Source: Planococcus sp. MSAK28401
GTDB taxonomy: Bacteria; Bacillota; Bacilli; Bacillales_A; Planococcaceae
Assembly (NCBI RefSeq): GCF_018283455.1
Contig: NZ_JAAMTH010000001.1
Location: 219,001 to 283,000 of the forward strand
DNA length: 64,000 nt
Reading direction: 5' to 3'
Within the stretch, counting starts at the first letter, position 1; every line of letters starts with the position of its first letter. The notes under the pieces are model-generated. The model was not told where the DNA came from. It saw only the letters and a list, made by a program, of their open reading frames with translations, and did not search any database. Position numbers and translations under genes: made by a program. Of this stretch, positions 27,074-35,993 are shown piece by piece.

Positions 27074-28279
27074 TTATTTGAATAATTGCGGGATGCCGTT
27101 CAATAATGTGTAACCGCCCATCCAGGACATGGCGATAACGATGACGACACCGAAGATTGTCATCCATAGCGGATGTTTGTAGTCGCCGACGATTTTCTTT
27201 TTGTGTGCAGCAATGAGCATGACACCGAGCGCGATCGGCAAGATCAAGCCGTTCAGCGAGCCGACAAGCACGAGGATCAAGACCGGGCGCCCAATGGAAA
27301 TGAAGACGATGGTCGAGATGACGATAAAGCCGATGGTCAGGTAGCGGTGATATTTTTCGAGTACCGGGCTGAACGAACGGATGAATGAAACGGACGTGTA
27401 AGCAGCGCCGACGACCGAAGTGACAGCGGCTGCCCACATGACGACGCCGAAGATTTTATAGCCGATATTGCCGGCAGCGAGCTGGAACACTGAAGCTGGC
27501 GGATTGGATGGGTCGAGTGCGAGTCCTTGTGAGACAACACCGAGTACGGCGAGGAACAAGATGACGCGCATGATGGAAGCGACACCGATCGCGTAGATGG
27601 AGCTGCGTGTTACTTGCGGTAAATGCCTTTTACCGGTCATGCCGGCGTCAATCAAGCGGTGCCCACCGGCGAAAGTGATATAGCCGCCGACGGTACCGCC
27701 GACCAGCGTGACGATGGCGAAAATGTCGATTGTGTCAGGAGCGAAAGTTTTCGCCACGGCTTCACCAACGGGCGGCTGGGCCGTGATCATGACGTAAACA
27801 GTCAATGCGATCATAACGAATCCGAGAATTTGCGCGAAGCGGTCCATGGCACGTCCCGCTTCTTTGACCATGAAGATCCCGACCGCAAGCAAACCGCTGA
27901 GCCCGGCGCCGAGTTCCGGGGAAATGCCGAACAGTACATTCGTACCGAGTCCTGCGCCGGCTATATTCCCGATATTGAAGGCGAGGCCGCCGATGACGAC
28001 GAGAAACGCCAGCACGTAGCCTAGGCCAGGCAGCACATCATTGGCGATGTCTTGTGCGCGCTTGCCGGAAATAGCGATAATGCGCCAGATGTTCGTCTGC
28101 GCACCGATATCGATGATGATGGAAATGAGGATGACAAAACCGAATGAAGCCAACAAAGTTTCAGTGAAAACGGTCGTTTGGGTCAAGAACCCCGGCCCGA
28201 TAGCGGAAGTCGCCATCAGGAAGGCAGCGCCAAGCAGTACGCTGCGATTGGTGTTTTTCATCTTTTTGACATTGTTCAT
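27074..28279 (-). CDS. ycsG: NRAMP-family transporter (YcsG type)
   Basis: 401 residues, about eleven membrane segments. Begins with the NRAMP-like GAAFLMATSAIGPGFLTQTT and contains VGGTVGGYITFAGGHRLIDAG. The classic metal-binding DPGN and MPH motifs of MntH are not seen, so the substrate may differ from Mn2+. Located between pxpA and ycsI; uptake of 5-oxoproline or a related acid is a reasonable but unproven idea. Confidence 0.82.
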   Translation of the reverse strand: MNNVKKMKNTNRSVLLGAAFLMATSAIGPGFLTQTTVFTETLLASFGFVILISIIIDIGAQTNIWRIIAISGKRAQDIANDVLPGLGYVLAFLVVIGGLAFNIGNIAGAGLGTNVLFGISPELGAGLSGLLAVGIFMVKEAGRAMDRFAQILGFVMIALTVYVMITAQPPVGEAVAKTFAPDTIDIFAIVTLVGGTVGGYITFAGGHRLIDAGMTGKRHLPQVTRSSIYAIGVASIMRVILFLAVLGVVSQGLALDPSNPPASVFQLAAGNIGYKIFGVVMWAAAVTSVVGAAYTSVSFIRSFSPVLEKYHRYLTIGFIVISTIVFISIGRPVLILVLVGSLNGLILPIALGVMLIAAHKKKIVGDYKHPLWMTIFGVVIVIAMSWMGGYTLLNGIPQLFK

Positions 28280-28301
28280 GGAAGTACCCCCTTAGGCGGT
28301 G

Positions 28302-29078
28302 TTAAACGATTTTTTGAATATGTTGGATATCGATTCCCGCCTCTTTCAAGGAGCTGGAAATATACATGGCGAATTCTTTCGCGGTTTTGCCATCGCCATG
28401 GATGCAGATCGTTTCTGCTTTCAAAGAAGTTTCGGTGCCTTCTGTGTTGATGACTTTGTTTTCTTTGACCATGCGGATGACTTGCTCGATTGCAGCGTCC
28501 GGGTCGGTGATGAGCGCATTGGCTTGGCTGCGCGGCGTGAGTGTTCCATCCGGCTGGTACGTCCGGTCGGAGAATACTTCATTGGCTGTGCGCAGGCCGA
28601 CCTGATCGCCGGCTTTGATAATTTCACTGCCCGACAAGCCGAACAGCACCAATTCCGGATCGACTTTATAGACTGCTTCTGCAATCGCTTCGGACAGCTT
28701 GGCATCGCCTGCAGCCATATTGTACATAGCGCCATGCGCTTTGACGTGCTGCAAGCGCCCGCCTTCTGCTTTGACGAAGCCGTAGAGCGCTCCGATCTGG
28801 TAGACGACAAGGTCGTATACTTCCTGGGGCGTTACGGCCATCTGGCGTCGCCCGAAGCCGGCAAGGTCCTGAAGGCCAGGGTGGGCACCGATGCCGACAT
28901 TTTTCTCGAGTGCGAGCTTGACGGTTTTACGCATCGTCGCCGGGTCGCCTGCGTGAAAGCCGCAAGCGATATTGGCGGAAGTGACGTAATCGAGGATCAC
29001 CCGGTCATTGCCGAGCGTATATGTGCCAAAGCTTTCGCCCATGTCACAGTTCAAATCTACTTGATGGTTCATGTTCAT
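28302..29078 (-). CDS. pxpA: 5-oxoprolinase subunit PxpA (LamB/YcsF family)
   Basis: 258 residues. [43 protein letters not shown] and [10 protein letters not shown] carry the conserved His/Asp residues of the YcsF TIM-barrel. With PxpB and PxpC it hydrolyses 5-oxoproline to glutamate using ATP. Overlaps pxpC start by four bases. Confidence 0.94.
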   Translation of the reverse strand: MNMNHQVDLNCDMGESFGTYTLGNDRVILDYVTSANIACGFHAGDPATMRKTVKLALEKNVGIGAHPGLQDLAGFGRRQMAVTPQEVYDLVVYQIGALYGFVKAEGGRLQHVKAHGAMYNMAAGDAKLSEAIAEAVYKVDPELVLFGLSGSEIIKAGDQVGLRTANEVFSDRTYQPDGTLTPRSQANALITDPDAAIEQVIRMVKENKVINTEGTETSLKAETICIHGDGKTAKEFAMYISSSLKEAGIDIQHIQKIV

Positions 29079-30049
29079 TCCTCCCGTTTCATTTGGATGG
29101 CGATTTTCAATTGGCGAATCTGCTGTTCTTGCTCGATATAAAGCTGTTGTGCATCACCCGCGGATATGTTGCGGAACTTCAGCGATTCGCCGGGTTTTAA
29201 TCGGCTGATCAGCGGCAAGTCGACCGATGCGACTTGGCCGATTTTGGGATAGCCGCCGGTCGTTTGGCGGTCGGCTAAAAGAACGATCGGATTGCCATCT
29301 GCCGGCACTTGCACAGAACCGAACGCGACCGCTTCCGAAATCAATTCTTCCTGCTTTTCGAGCGCTAATTCAGGCCCTTCCAGGCGGTAGCCCATGCGGT
29401 CCGAATTGGCAGATACGGTGAAGGTTTCCTCGAATATGCGCGTGCGGCTCGCTTCATTAAAGAGCGCGTACTGCCGGCCTGGCATCATCCGAATGATCGG
29501 CTGCTCGTGGTAGCGTGCAGGCGGGATGAGCCAATCAGGCGTTTGGGCATTTTGGTTTTTTAAGGCTTCCATGAGTTCTGACGAAACAGGAAGCGTCTTT
29601 AGGCTATCGCCATTTTTCAACGCGCGTCCCTGGAAGCCGCCGATGCCTGCCCTTAAATACGTGGAATAGCTGTTCATGACGAGCGGAACGTCAAAGCTGC
29701 CCGCCACCGCCAAATAACTGCGTGCGCCGCGTTTCGGTTCGCCGAACGACAAGACGCTTCCTTTTTGGACGAAATGCCCGCGCCACATGGCCAGTGGCTC
29801 GCCGTCGAGCGAAGGGGACAGGTCGCCTCCGCAAATGGCGATGAAATGGTCGGCCTCGAACTCGATGACTGGCCCGGATAAGGCGATTTCCAAAGTCGGG
29901 GAAGTTTCCGCGTTGCCCACGAGTAAATTGGCGATGCGGTGGGCAAACGGGTCCATGACGCCGCTTGCGATGACGCCATAGCGCTGGAAACCGGTTCGGC
30001 CGAGGTCCTGGACCGCGGTCTGCAGCCCACTTTTACGAATGCTCAGCAT
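29075..30049 (-). CDS. pxpC: 5-oxoprolinase subunit PxpC (KipA / biotin-dependent carboxyltransferase-like)
   Basis: 324 residues: [36 protein letters not shown], and [13 protein letters not shown] followed by [20 protein letters not shown] are diagnostic. Formerly called KipA, antagonist of the KipI kinase inhibitor. Overlaps pxpB by 17 bases and pxpA by four, so all three are translated together. Confidence 0.94.
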   Translation of the reverse strand: MLSIRKSGLQTAVQDLGRTGFQRYGVIASGVMDPFAHRIANLLVGNAETSPTLEIALSGPVIEFEADHFIAICGGDLSPSLDGEPLAMWRGHFVQKGSVLSFGEPKRGARSYLAVAGSFDVPLVMNSYSTYLRAGIGGFQGRALKNGDSLKTLPVSSELMEALKNQNAQTPDWLIPPARYHEQPIIRMMPGRQYALFNEASRTRIFEETFTVSANSDRMGYRLEGPELALEKQEELISEAVAFGSVQVPADGNPIVLLADRQTTGGYPKIGQVASVDLPLISRLKPGESLKFRNISAGDAQQLYIEQEQQIRQLKIAIQMKREE

Positions 30050-30740
30050 CTAACTTCGCCTCCTGTTCACGGTATTCGGCTTCATCGATTTGTGTGAAGC
30101 GGATTTCATCGCCTGCACGCAACAAGCTCGGAATGTCCTGTTCCGGAACGAACAGGCGCAGCGGCGTGCGGCCGATCAACTGCCAGCCGCCCGGCGTTTC
30201 GATCGGGTAAACGCCGGTTTGCATGCCAGCGATTCCGACGGTGCGTTCCGGGATGCGCAAGCGCGGCGACTTTCTGCGCGGGGCGGCAATTTCTTCGGAC
30301 ATGCCGCCGATGAACGGGAATCCTGGAGCAAAGCCAATCATGTGCACGCTGTAGATACCCGACGTATGGATTCTGATGACTTCTTCTTCAGTGAGGCCGT
30401 TATGCTCTGCGACAAAGCTGAGATCAGGGCCAAAATCGCCGCCATAGCAAACGGGGATTTCGATTTGACGCGGAGTAGGGGCTTCGACCTCATCTAAATG
30501 CGCGATCAGGAGGCGCAATTCCTGTTCGACTTCCGCTTGCCTGAGCTGGCACGGGTCGTAAAAAACGGTCACGGTCGTGAACGCCGGGATGAATTCAATC
30601 AACCAATCCGGCGCTCGTTTTTCCAGAAGTGAGGACAGTTTGCGCACGGCTTGTTCCGACTCTTTATTGATGATGGCACCGGTTTCGATGACCAGCGCCT
30701 GTTCACTGAGCGGGGAAAATGTCAATTCCAAAAAATTCAC
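30033..30740 (-). CDS. pxpB: 5-oxoprolinase subunit PxpB (KipI)
   Basis: 235 residues with LSEQALVIETG, VTVFYDPCQ, IPVCYGGDFGPDL, YSVHMIGFAPGFPFIGGM and GWQLIGRTPLRLF, all typical of the cyclophilin-like AHS1 domain. Lead gene of the minus-strand operon pxpB-pxpC-pxpA-ycsG-ycsI. Start is GTG 30740 or TTG 30731; AGGTGA suits the TTG slightly better. No kipR or ycsK is adjacent. Confidence 0.93.
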   Translation of the reverse strand: MNFLELTFSPLSEQALVIETGAIINKESEQAVRKLSSLLEKRAPDWLIEFIPAFTTVTVFYDPCQLRQAEVEQELRLLIAHLDEVEAPTPRQIEIPVCYGGDFGPDLSFVAEHNGLTEEEVIRIHTSGIYSVHMIGFAPGFPFIGGMSEEIAAPRRKSPRLRIPERTVGIAGMQTGVYPIETPGGWQLIGRTPLRLFVPEQDIPSLLRAGDEIRFTQIDEAEYREQEAKLDAEHS

Positions 30741-30783
30741 CTCATCTGCAGATTATTCTAAATACTTTAACAGTATAATGCTT

Positions 30784-30795
30784 TTCACTAGTGAA
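30784..30795. promoter_or_regulatory. Palindromic operator-like site upstream of pxpB
   Basis: Perfect 12-bp palindrome TTCACTAGTGAA, 44-55 bp upstream of the pxpB start. A -10-like TATACT (minus strand, complement of 30773-30778) follows at promoter distance. Candidate binding site for a regulator not encoded nearby. Confidence 0.4.
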
Positions 30796-30860
30796 TAAAA
30801 GTGGAGAAAAGTTGGAATTTAGGGAGTATGATTCCTGGTGAATCACCGAAAATAGCGAAA

Positions 30861-30880
30861 TAGGTCAATAATTTGACCTA
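30861..30880. promoter_or_regulatory. Perfect 20-bp inverted repeat in intergenic region
   Basis: TAGGTCAA-TAAT-TTGACCTA, exact 8-bp arms. It lies just upstream of a strong Shine-Dalgarno and a 17-codon frame on the plus strand. Could be an operator or a small hairpin; no T-run follows. Confidence 0.5.
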
Positions 30881-30901
30881 ATGAACAGGAGGATTATGGG
30901 A

Positions 30902-30955
30902 ATGAGAAAGGAAGCGTTTTCTAGAAAGGAAGGGGAAATGTTATCAAAGAAATAG
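30902..30955 (+). CDS. Possible 17-residue microprotein or gene remnant
   Basis: ATG at 30902 stands eight bases after AGGAGGA and opens a frame reading MRKEAFSRKEGEMLSKK, then TAG. The ribosome site is excellent but the product is tiny and basic and matches nothing I recognise. It may be a leader peptide, a microprotein or the stump of a deleted gene. Confidence 0.25.
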   Translation: MRKEAFSRKEGEMLSKK

Positions 30956-30963
30956 CATTTCGT

Positions 30964-30998
30964 AAAAAACCCGATGGCCGCAGAAGCGGGCATCGGGT
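30964..30998 (-). terminator. Terminator of the amino-acid binding protein gene
   Basis: On the minus strand ACCCGATG-CCCGC..GCGGC-CATCGGGT followed by a T-run. Ten bases beyond the stop codon of the gene at 31008. Confidence 0.88.
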
Positions 30999-31007
30999 CA
31001 GTGGAGC

Positions 31008-31853
31008 TTATTCTTCAATTTCGATCGGCTGGGTCACATCGGCTCCGTCAAAGAATTCAGCGGAAAGTTCAGCGATGGTGCCGTCTTCAAGCATTTCATC
31101 GATCGTGGTATTGACGTTTTCGGCCAGTTCGTCATTGCCTTTGTTCATGACCATGCCGCCTTCAGAAGGGCGGTACTTGATCGTCGGGTGGATGACGATT
31201 TCGAGTTCCGGGAACGCTTCGATGGCAAGCGTCTGCAAATAATAGTCGTTGAGGATGACATCAGTGCGGCCGATTGCCACGTCGCGCAAATAGGTTTCAT
31301 TCGTCGCGTTGTCATACGTCACTTCTTCAGCGCCGTAAGAACGGGCAGTTTCCATATAAACGGATGTCGAGGCGCCGGCGGCTTTCTTGCCTTCGAGGTC
31401 TTCGAGTGTCTCGATGCCAGAAAGGTCACCTTCTCGGACAATGGCGGTGCCGTATGAATATTTGAACGGCGTGGAGAACATGAATTTCTCCTTGCGGTCT
31501 TCGTTGATCTCAATATCATTGGCTGCGATATCGACTTGGCCGGTCTGAACAGAGGTCATCATCTCGTCAAAGCCCATTTCAGAAAATTCGACTTCGAGTT
31601 CGAGGCGCTCGGCCATTTCGCGGACTACTTCGACTTCAAAGCCGGTCAATTCATCGGTGCCTTCCTCACGGTAAGAAGTCGGGTAAAGGGTGCCGGACGT
31701 CGCGACGGTCAATGTGCCTTGTTCTTGGATCTCGTCCCACGCGCTTGCAGTGTCAGCGGTTTCTTCGCTATCGCTGCCGCATGCGGACAAGGTGAGTGCT
31801 GCAGCTGCAGTGAGTGCGGCGACAGAAAACTTAGGGGTCATGATTTTATTCAA
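31008..31853 (-). CDS. Amino-acid ABC transporter substrate-binding lipoprotein
   Basis: 281 residues from a TTG that follows AGGAGGAG by six bases; the next ATG (31841) is too far from that site. Signal peptide with lipobox L-S-A-C (AAALTLSACGS), acidic linker, then SBP_bac_3 motifs GTLTVATSGTLYPTSYRE, LTGFEVEVVREMAERL and GQVDIAANDIEINEDRKEKF. Binds a polar amino acid outside the membrane. No permease or ATPase gene is adjacent, so it is an orphan receptor in this window. Confidence 0.9.
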   Translation of the reverse strand: MNKIMTPKFSVAALTAAAALTLSACGSDSEETADTASAWDEIQEQGTLTVATSGTLYPTSYREEGTDELTGFEVEVVREMAERLELEVEFSEMGFDEMMTSVQTGQVDIAANDIEINEDRKEKFMFSTPFKYSYGTAIVREGDLSGIETLEDLEGKKAAGASTSVYMETARSYGAEEVTYDNATNETYLRDVAIGRTDVILNDYYLQTLAIEAFPELEIVIHPTIKYRPSEGGMVMNKGNDELAENVNTTIDEMLEDGTIAELSAEFFDGADVTQPIEIEE

Positions 31854-31897
31854 AAGAAGCTCCTCCTGTCTTGTCATACTTATGTAAAACATAGCAC

Positions 31898-31911
31898 GAT
31901 AAGCGCTTTCA
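31898..31911 (-). promoter_or_regulatory. Candidate cre-like (CcpA) site
   Basis: Minus strand TGAAAGCGCTTATC matches the first 11 bases of the ideal TGAAAGCGCTTTCA catabolite element; two of the conserved 3' positions differ. Lies about 45-60 bp upstream of the start of the binding protein gene. Confidence 0.35.
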
Positions 31912-31964
31912 GGAAAGCGGAAATGCTCTTGGGAAGAAAGTTGTAATTATCTGATTTTTTTAAT

Positions 31965-32012
31965 TTGACCAGGGTGGTCGAATGTTGTATATTTAACTCG
32001 ACCAGGATGGTC
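31965..32012 (+). promoter_or_regulatory. TetR-gene promoter with twin palindromic operators
   Basis: Promoter -35 TTGACC (31965-31970), 17-nt spacer, -10 TATATT (31988-31993). Two near-identical 13-bp palindromes, GACCA-GGG-TGGTC (31967-31979) and GACCA-GGA-TGGTC (32000-32012), lie 33 bp apart: one covers the -35, the other the transcription start. This is the classic layout for autorepression by the TetR protein encoded next. Confidence 0.78.
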
Positions 32013-32019
32013 TAATTGT

Positions 32020-32682
32020 GTGGGAAAAGAGGAGGTGGACATCATCATTGCACGATTTGAAAGTTTGGAAGAAGGGAAGCAACAGGCCATCCGCCAGGCA
32101 GCGCTCGAGGAGTTTGCACAACATGGCTACGAGAAGGCGTCGACCAACCGCATCGTTAAAGCGGCAGGGATCGGCAAAGGAATGTTGTTTTATTATTTCA
32201 CCAGCAAGCAGGAGCTCTACAAGTATTTGGTGAAGTATAGCCTTGAATTTATCCAGAGCCGCTATTTGGATCGAGTGGATGCAAAGGAACCGGATTTAAT
32301 CGGACGGCTCACGCAGCTGGCCCGCCTGAAAATGGAAGCCCAAGCGGAAAATGAAGAAGTGTTCAAGTTCTCGGCTGTTTTCTTGCAAGAAGGTGAAGCG
32401 CATTTGCCGAAAGAGCAGGCAGTGAAAATAGAAGCATTGAAACAATCCGGCTATCGGCTTATGTATGAAGGTATCGACCATAGCCGTTTCCGAAAAGACA
32501 TGGACCCCGATAAAGTGTTCCATTTGATTCGGTGGTCAATTGATGGCTATCAGCAAGAGCTGCTGGCCAAATTGACAGGGCAAAAACTTGCCGATATTGA
32601 TTTTGCGCCGTATTGGGAAGAATTCTATGCTTATTTGGCCATTTTGAAAAAGAGCTTTTACGAAACGGAGGAGGAATCGTGA
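32020..32682 (+). CDS. TetR/AcrR family transcriptional regulator
   Basis: Up to 220 residues. N-terminal helix-turn-helix: AALEEFAQHGYEKASTNRIV and KAAGIGKGMLFYYFTSKQEL. The exact start is unclear: GTG 32020 has no ribosome site, whereas GAGGAGG (32028-32034) points to a start a few codons later near the IARFESLEEGKQQ segment, possibly a rare codon. Heads an operon with the ABC exporter genes and overlaps the ATPase start (TGATG). Probably represses the operon through the twin operators. Confidence 0.9.
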   Translation: MGKEEVDIIIARFESLEEGKQQAIRQAALEEFAQHGYEKASTNRIVKAAGIGKGMLFYYFTSKQELYKYLVKYSLEFIQSRYLDRVDAKEPDLIGRLTQLARLKMEAQAENEEVFKFSAVFLQEGEAHLPKEQAVKIEALKQSGYRLMYEGIDHSRFRKDMDPDKVFHLIRWSIDGYQQELLAKLTGQKLADIDFAPYWEEFYAYLAILKKSFYETEEES

Positions 32683-33587
32683 TGACTGTCGTCAAAACAC
32701 AAGGGCTCAGTAAAACCTTCGGAGATTTCAAAGCGCTGGATGGTGTCGACATCGAAGTGAAAGAAGGGGAAGTGTTCGGCTTCATCGGGCCGAACGGGGC
32801 AGGGAAGTCAACGACCTTGCGCGTCCTGCTCGGCATTTTGAAAGCATCCGAAGGCAGCGCCGAAATTTTCGGCAAAGATGTCTGGAAAGATGCGGTCGAT
32901 ATCCATAAACGGGTGGCGTATGTGCCGGGTGACGTCAATTTATGGCCGAACCTGACCGGCGGCGAAGTAATCGATTTGTTCGGAAGATTGCGCGGCGGCT
33001 ATGATAAAGCCCGGCGCGATGAATTGATCAGCCGTTTCGGGCTCGACCCGGGCAAGAAATGCCGGACCTATTCAAAAGGGAACCGCCAGAAAGTGGCGCT
33101 GATCGCCGCTTTTTCCGCGGATGCGGATCTCTATATCTTCGATGAGCCGACTTCAGGCCTCGACCCGCTCATGGAGCGCGTGTTTTCGGAATATGTCCAG
33201 GAAGCGAAAACACAAGGCAAGAGCATCTTATTGTCGAGCCATATTCTCTCGGAAGTGGAAAAGCTGTGCGACCGGGTAGCGATCATCCGCAAAGGGCGCA
33301 TCATCGAAACCGGGACACTCAAGGAAATGCGCCATTTGACTGGGTCCTTGATGTTCATCGAAACCGATAAGCCGATACCGGATTTGGCCGAGCTTCGGGG
33401 CGTACACCGTGTGCAGGCGTTCGATGGGGGCTGGTCGTTCCAAGTGGACGCCGATGAACTTGATGCAGTCGTTCGTCATTTGAGTGCATTTGGCATCAAG
33501 CGGATGGAAAGCCGGCCGCCGACGCTGGAAGATTTATTCATCCGCCATTACGAGGAAACGGAGACAGGAGCAGGAGGTGGCGTGTGA
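32682..33587 (+). CDS. ABC exporter ATP-binding protein
   Basis: 301 residues from the ATG after GGAGGAGG. Walker A GPNGAGKST, Walker B LYIFDEPTSGLDP, H-loop SSHILSEVEKLCDR. The signature is a weak YSKGNRQK in place of LSGGQ, as in drug/antibiotic exporters of the DrrA-like group. C-terminal extension (about 215-301) typical of the same group. Works with the permease encoded next. Confidence 0.92.
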   Translation: MTVVKTQGLSKTFGDFKALDGVDIEVKEGEVFGFIGPNGAGKSTTLRVLLGILKASEGSAEIFGKDVWKDAVDIHKRVAYVPGDVNLWPNLTGGEVIDLFGRLRGGYDKARRDELISRFGLDPGKKCRTYSKGNRQKVALIAAFSADADLYIFDEPTSGLDPLMERVFSEYVQEAKTQGKSILLSSHILSEVEKLCDRVAIIRKGRIIETGTLKEMRHLTGSLMFIETDKPIPDLAELRGVHRVQAFDGGWSFQVDADELDAVVRHLSAFGIKRMESRPPTLEDLFIRHYEETETGAGGGV

Positions 33588-35188
33588 TGAGCCAGCTTTT
33601 TGACCATACATGGAGTTTGATGCGTTTTATCCTGCGGCGCGACCGCGTCCGGTTGCCGATCTGGATCTTATCGTTCGTTTTCGTGTCGGCAGGAATCGTC
33701 CTCGTCTTCGACAATTTATACGGAGATGATATCGAACGCCAGGCCATTGCGGAGACGATGGAAAATCCGGCCATGGTCGCGATGGTCGGGCCCAATTACG
33801 GCGGGGCCGATTATACGACCGGTGCCATGACGGCACATGAAATGCTGGTTATGACCGCGGCGATTGTCGCCTTGATGAATATCTTGCTGGTCAGCCGCCA
33901 TACGCGCGGCGACGAAGAGGAAGGGCGGCTTGAACTTGTCCGTGCGCTGCCGGTCGGGCAGTTGTCCAGTTTAACGGCAGTGCTGCTGGTGCTCACTGCT
34001 GTCAATACACTGCTTGCGGTATTGACCGGTGTTTCGATGGCAGCGCTGCAAGTCGAGAGCGTCGACCTTCACGGTTCGTTATTGTTCGGTGCAGCGCTCG
34101 GTGCGACCGGTTTGTTCTTCGCTGCATTAACGGCCGTGTTTGCACAACTTACGCAAAATGCCCGTGCAACGACCGGTTTGTCGATCGCCGCTTTGCTGGT
34201 GTTTTATATGATTCGCGCGATTGGCGACGTCATGAGCGAGGCGTTGTCGCTCACTTCGCCGCTTGGTTGGATCTTGCGCGCCAAGCCGTTTGTCGAAAAC
34301 TTATGGTGGCCGGTACTGCTATCGGTCGGTTTGGCGTTGGCGCTGTCCATCTTGGCGTTGTATTTAAACCGCATCCGTGATCACGACTCAGGTTTTTTGC
34401 CGACGCGCGCTGGCCGTACGCAAGCCCCGGCGACGCTTCGCGGACCGTTTGGCTTGGCGTGGCGGCTTCAGCGCACCGGCTTGATTGCCTGGGCGGTCGC
34501 TTTGTTCATCCTGGGCATCTCGTATGGTTCGGTGCTCGGTGAAATCGAACGCTTTTTTGAAGGCATCGATTTGTTCCAGCAATTGATCGTCGAGCAGGAA
34601 GGCTTTAGCTTGATCGAATTGTTCATCCCGGTGTTGTCTTCGGTCATGGCAATTCTCGCCTCGATCCCGGCGATCATGGCAATGCTGAAAGTGAAGACAG
34701 AAGAAAAGAACGGGCGCATGGAACACGTCATCAGCCGCTCGATTTCCCGATGGCGCCTAGCGTTCAGCTATTGGCTGCTTGCCGCTCTGACGGCGATCAC
34801 GATGCTGTTCTTGACCGGTATCGGGCTCGGCCTCGCAGGCAATGCCGTGCTTGCTGAAGATTTGCCGCTTGGCACGTATATCGGCGCTTCGTTCGTGTAT
34901 TTGCCGGCAGTGTTGATCATGATCGGTTTAGCGCTCGTGTTCATCGGCTTTTTGCCGAATTTTGCGAGCGTCATCTGGCTCTACTTAGGTCTATCGTTTT
35001 TCGTTGTTTATCTGGGCGAGCTGCTGCAACTTCCGGATTGGGTGGAAAAGCTGACGCCTTACGGGTATATTCCGGGCATTCCACTAGATGAGGTGAATTA
35101 CGGCGTGCTGGCTTTGATGATCGCAATTGCTGTGGTCCTTTCTGTGGCAGGGGCATACGGCTTCCGCCGGCGCGATTTGAAAACTTAA
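33587..35188 (+). CDS. ABC exporter permease (polyketide/antibiotic exporter type)
   Basis: 533 residues with about twelve membrane segments in two halves, as in the TnrB3-like 'exporter of polyketide antibiotics' group. N-terminus FDHTWSLMRFILRRDRVRLP. Start is ATG 33587 or GTG 33584 after AGGAGG; both overlap the ATPase stop. Third gene of the TetR-controlled unit; substrate unknown, drug or lipid efflux likely. Confidence 0.85.
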   Translation: MSQLFDHTWSLMRFILRRDRVRLPIWILSFVFVSAGIVLVFDNLYGDDIERQAIAETMENPAMVAMVGPNYGGADYTTGAMTAHEMLVMTAAIVALMNILLVSRHTRGDEEEGRLELVRALPVGQLSSLTAVLLVLTAVNTLLAVLTGVSMAALQVESVDLHGSLLFGAALGATGLFFAALTAVFAQLTQNARATTGLSIAALLVFYMIRAIGDVMSEALSLTSPLGWILRAKPFVENLWWPVLLSVGLALALSILALYLNRIRDHDSGFLPTRAGRTQAPATLRGPFGLAWRLQRTGLIAWAVALFILGISYGSVLGEIERFFEGIDLFQQLIVEQEGFSLIELFIPVLSSVMAILASIPAIMAMLKVKTEEKNGRMEHVISRSISRWRLAFSYWLLAALTAITMLFLTGIGLGLAGNAVLAEDLPLGTYIGASFVYLPAVLIMIGLALVFIGFLPNFASVIWLYLGLSFFVVYLGELLQLPDWVEKLTPYGYIPGIPLDEVNYGVLALMIAIAVVLSVAGAYGFRRRDLKT

Positions 35189-35231
35189 TTTCAAGTGTTC
35201 TGGAGGCAGCGAAGCCCCAATGAATAAATTT

Positions 35232-35267
35232 AAAAATCCCCAGCGTCAAAATGCGCTGGGGATTTTT
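35232..35267. terminator. Bidirectional terminator
   Basis: AAAAATCCCCAGCG / CGCTGGGGATTTTT hairpin between the ABC permease (+) and lrgB (-). Confidence 0.92.
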
Positions 35268-35301
35268 GAGTTGAATGGATTCAGTTGAATCTGAGAATGT
35301 G

Positions 35302-35991
35302 TTAAAGCAGCAGCCAGGCAGCGAGCGGGCTGAGCAATGCGCCAAGAACAGCGGCCAAGGTCATCGCCACGGAACTCATCGAGGCATCTTCCGGGCCGTA
35401 TTCAAACGCTCTCGCTGTGCCAAGACCGTGTGCAGAAGCCCCGAGGCCGATGCCGCGGCCAATTGGGGAATCGATGTTCAAAAGATGCAGCAAATACGGC
35501 CCAAGCAGGATGCCCGTAAAGCCGGCAACCATTACGAAAACGGCGGCCAGCGACGGAATGCCGCCGATCGTCGTCGCGACTTGCATGGCGACAGGGGTGG
35601 TCAATGACTTCGGCAAAACCGTCAGAATCAGTTCTTCTGTAAAGCCGAGCCAGCGCGTAAACAAGGTTCCGCTGACGAGCCCTGCGATAACGCCAGCGGC
35701 TATTCCAGCAGCGATCGGCACCAAGTTTTTCTGGAGCAATTCACGATGCTTATAGAGCGGGACAGCAAGCGCGACGACAGCAGGGCCGAGAAAGGCTGCC
35801 ACCCAGTCGCCCCCTTCCATATAGGTTTCATAAGGGATATCGAACAGGACTAAAATGGCCACGAGTGCTACCGTCGAAGTAATAACGGGATTCAAAGGCG
35901 TTTTGCGAACTCGTAGGTAGAGGAAATTAGCGATGGCGTAAGTCGTTACGGTCAGGACAGAGAACGCAATGGCTGCGGGAGTGAATGCCAT
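35302..35991 (-). CDS. lrgB: LrgB/CidB family antiholin-like protein
   Basis: 229 residues, polytopic. Conserved PLYKHRELLQKNLVPIAAG, LPKSLTTPVAMQVATTIGG and GASAHGLGTARAFEYGPED mark the LrgB family. Pairs with LrgA; the system is linked to murein-hydrolase control and to pyruvate uptake in Bacillales. Start two bases after the lrgA stop with AAAGGAGGA. Confidence 0.92.
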   Translation of the reverse strand: MAFTPAAIAFSVLTVTTYAIANFLYLRVRKTPLNPVITSTVALVAILVLFDIPYETYMEGGDWVAAFLGPAVVALAVPLYKHRELLQKNLVPIAAGIAAGVIAGLVSGTLFTRWLGFTEELILTVLPKSLTTPVAMQVATTIGGIPSLAAVFVMVAGFTGILLGPYLLHLLNIDSPIGRGIGLGASAHGLGTARAFEYGPEDASMSSVAMTLAAVLGALLSPLAAWLLL

Positions 35992-35993
35992 GA

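Noticed and set aside
28299..29141. 280-codon plus-strand frame
   Set aside because: Exact antisense shadow of pxpA, which has clear family motifs on the minus strand.
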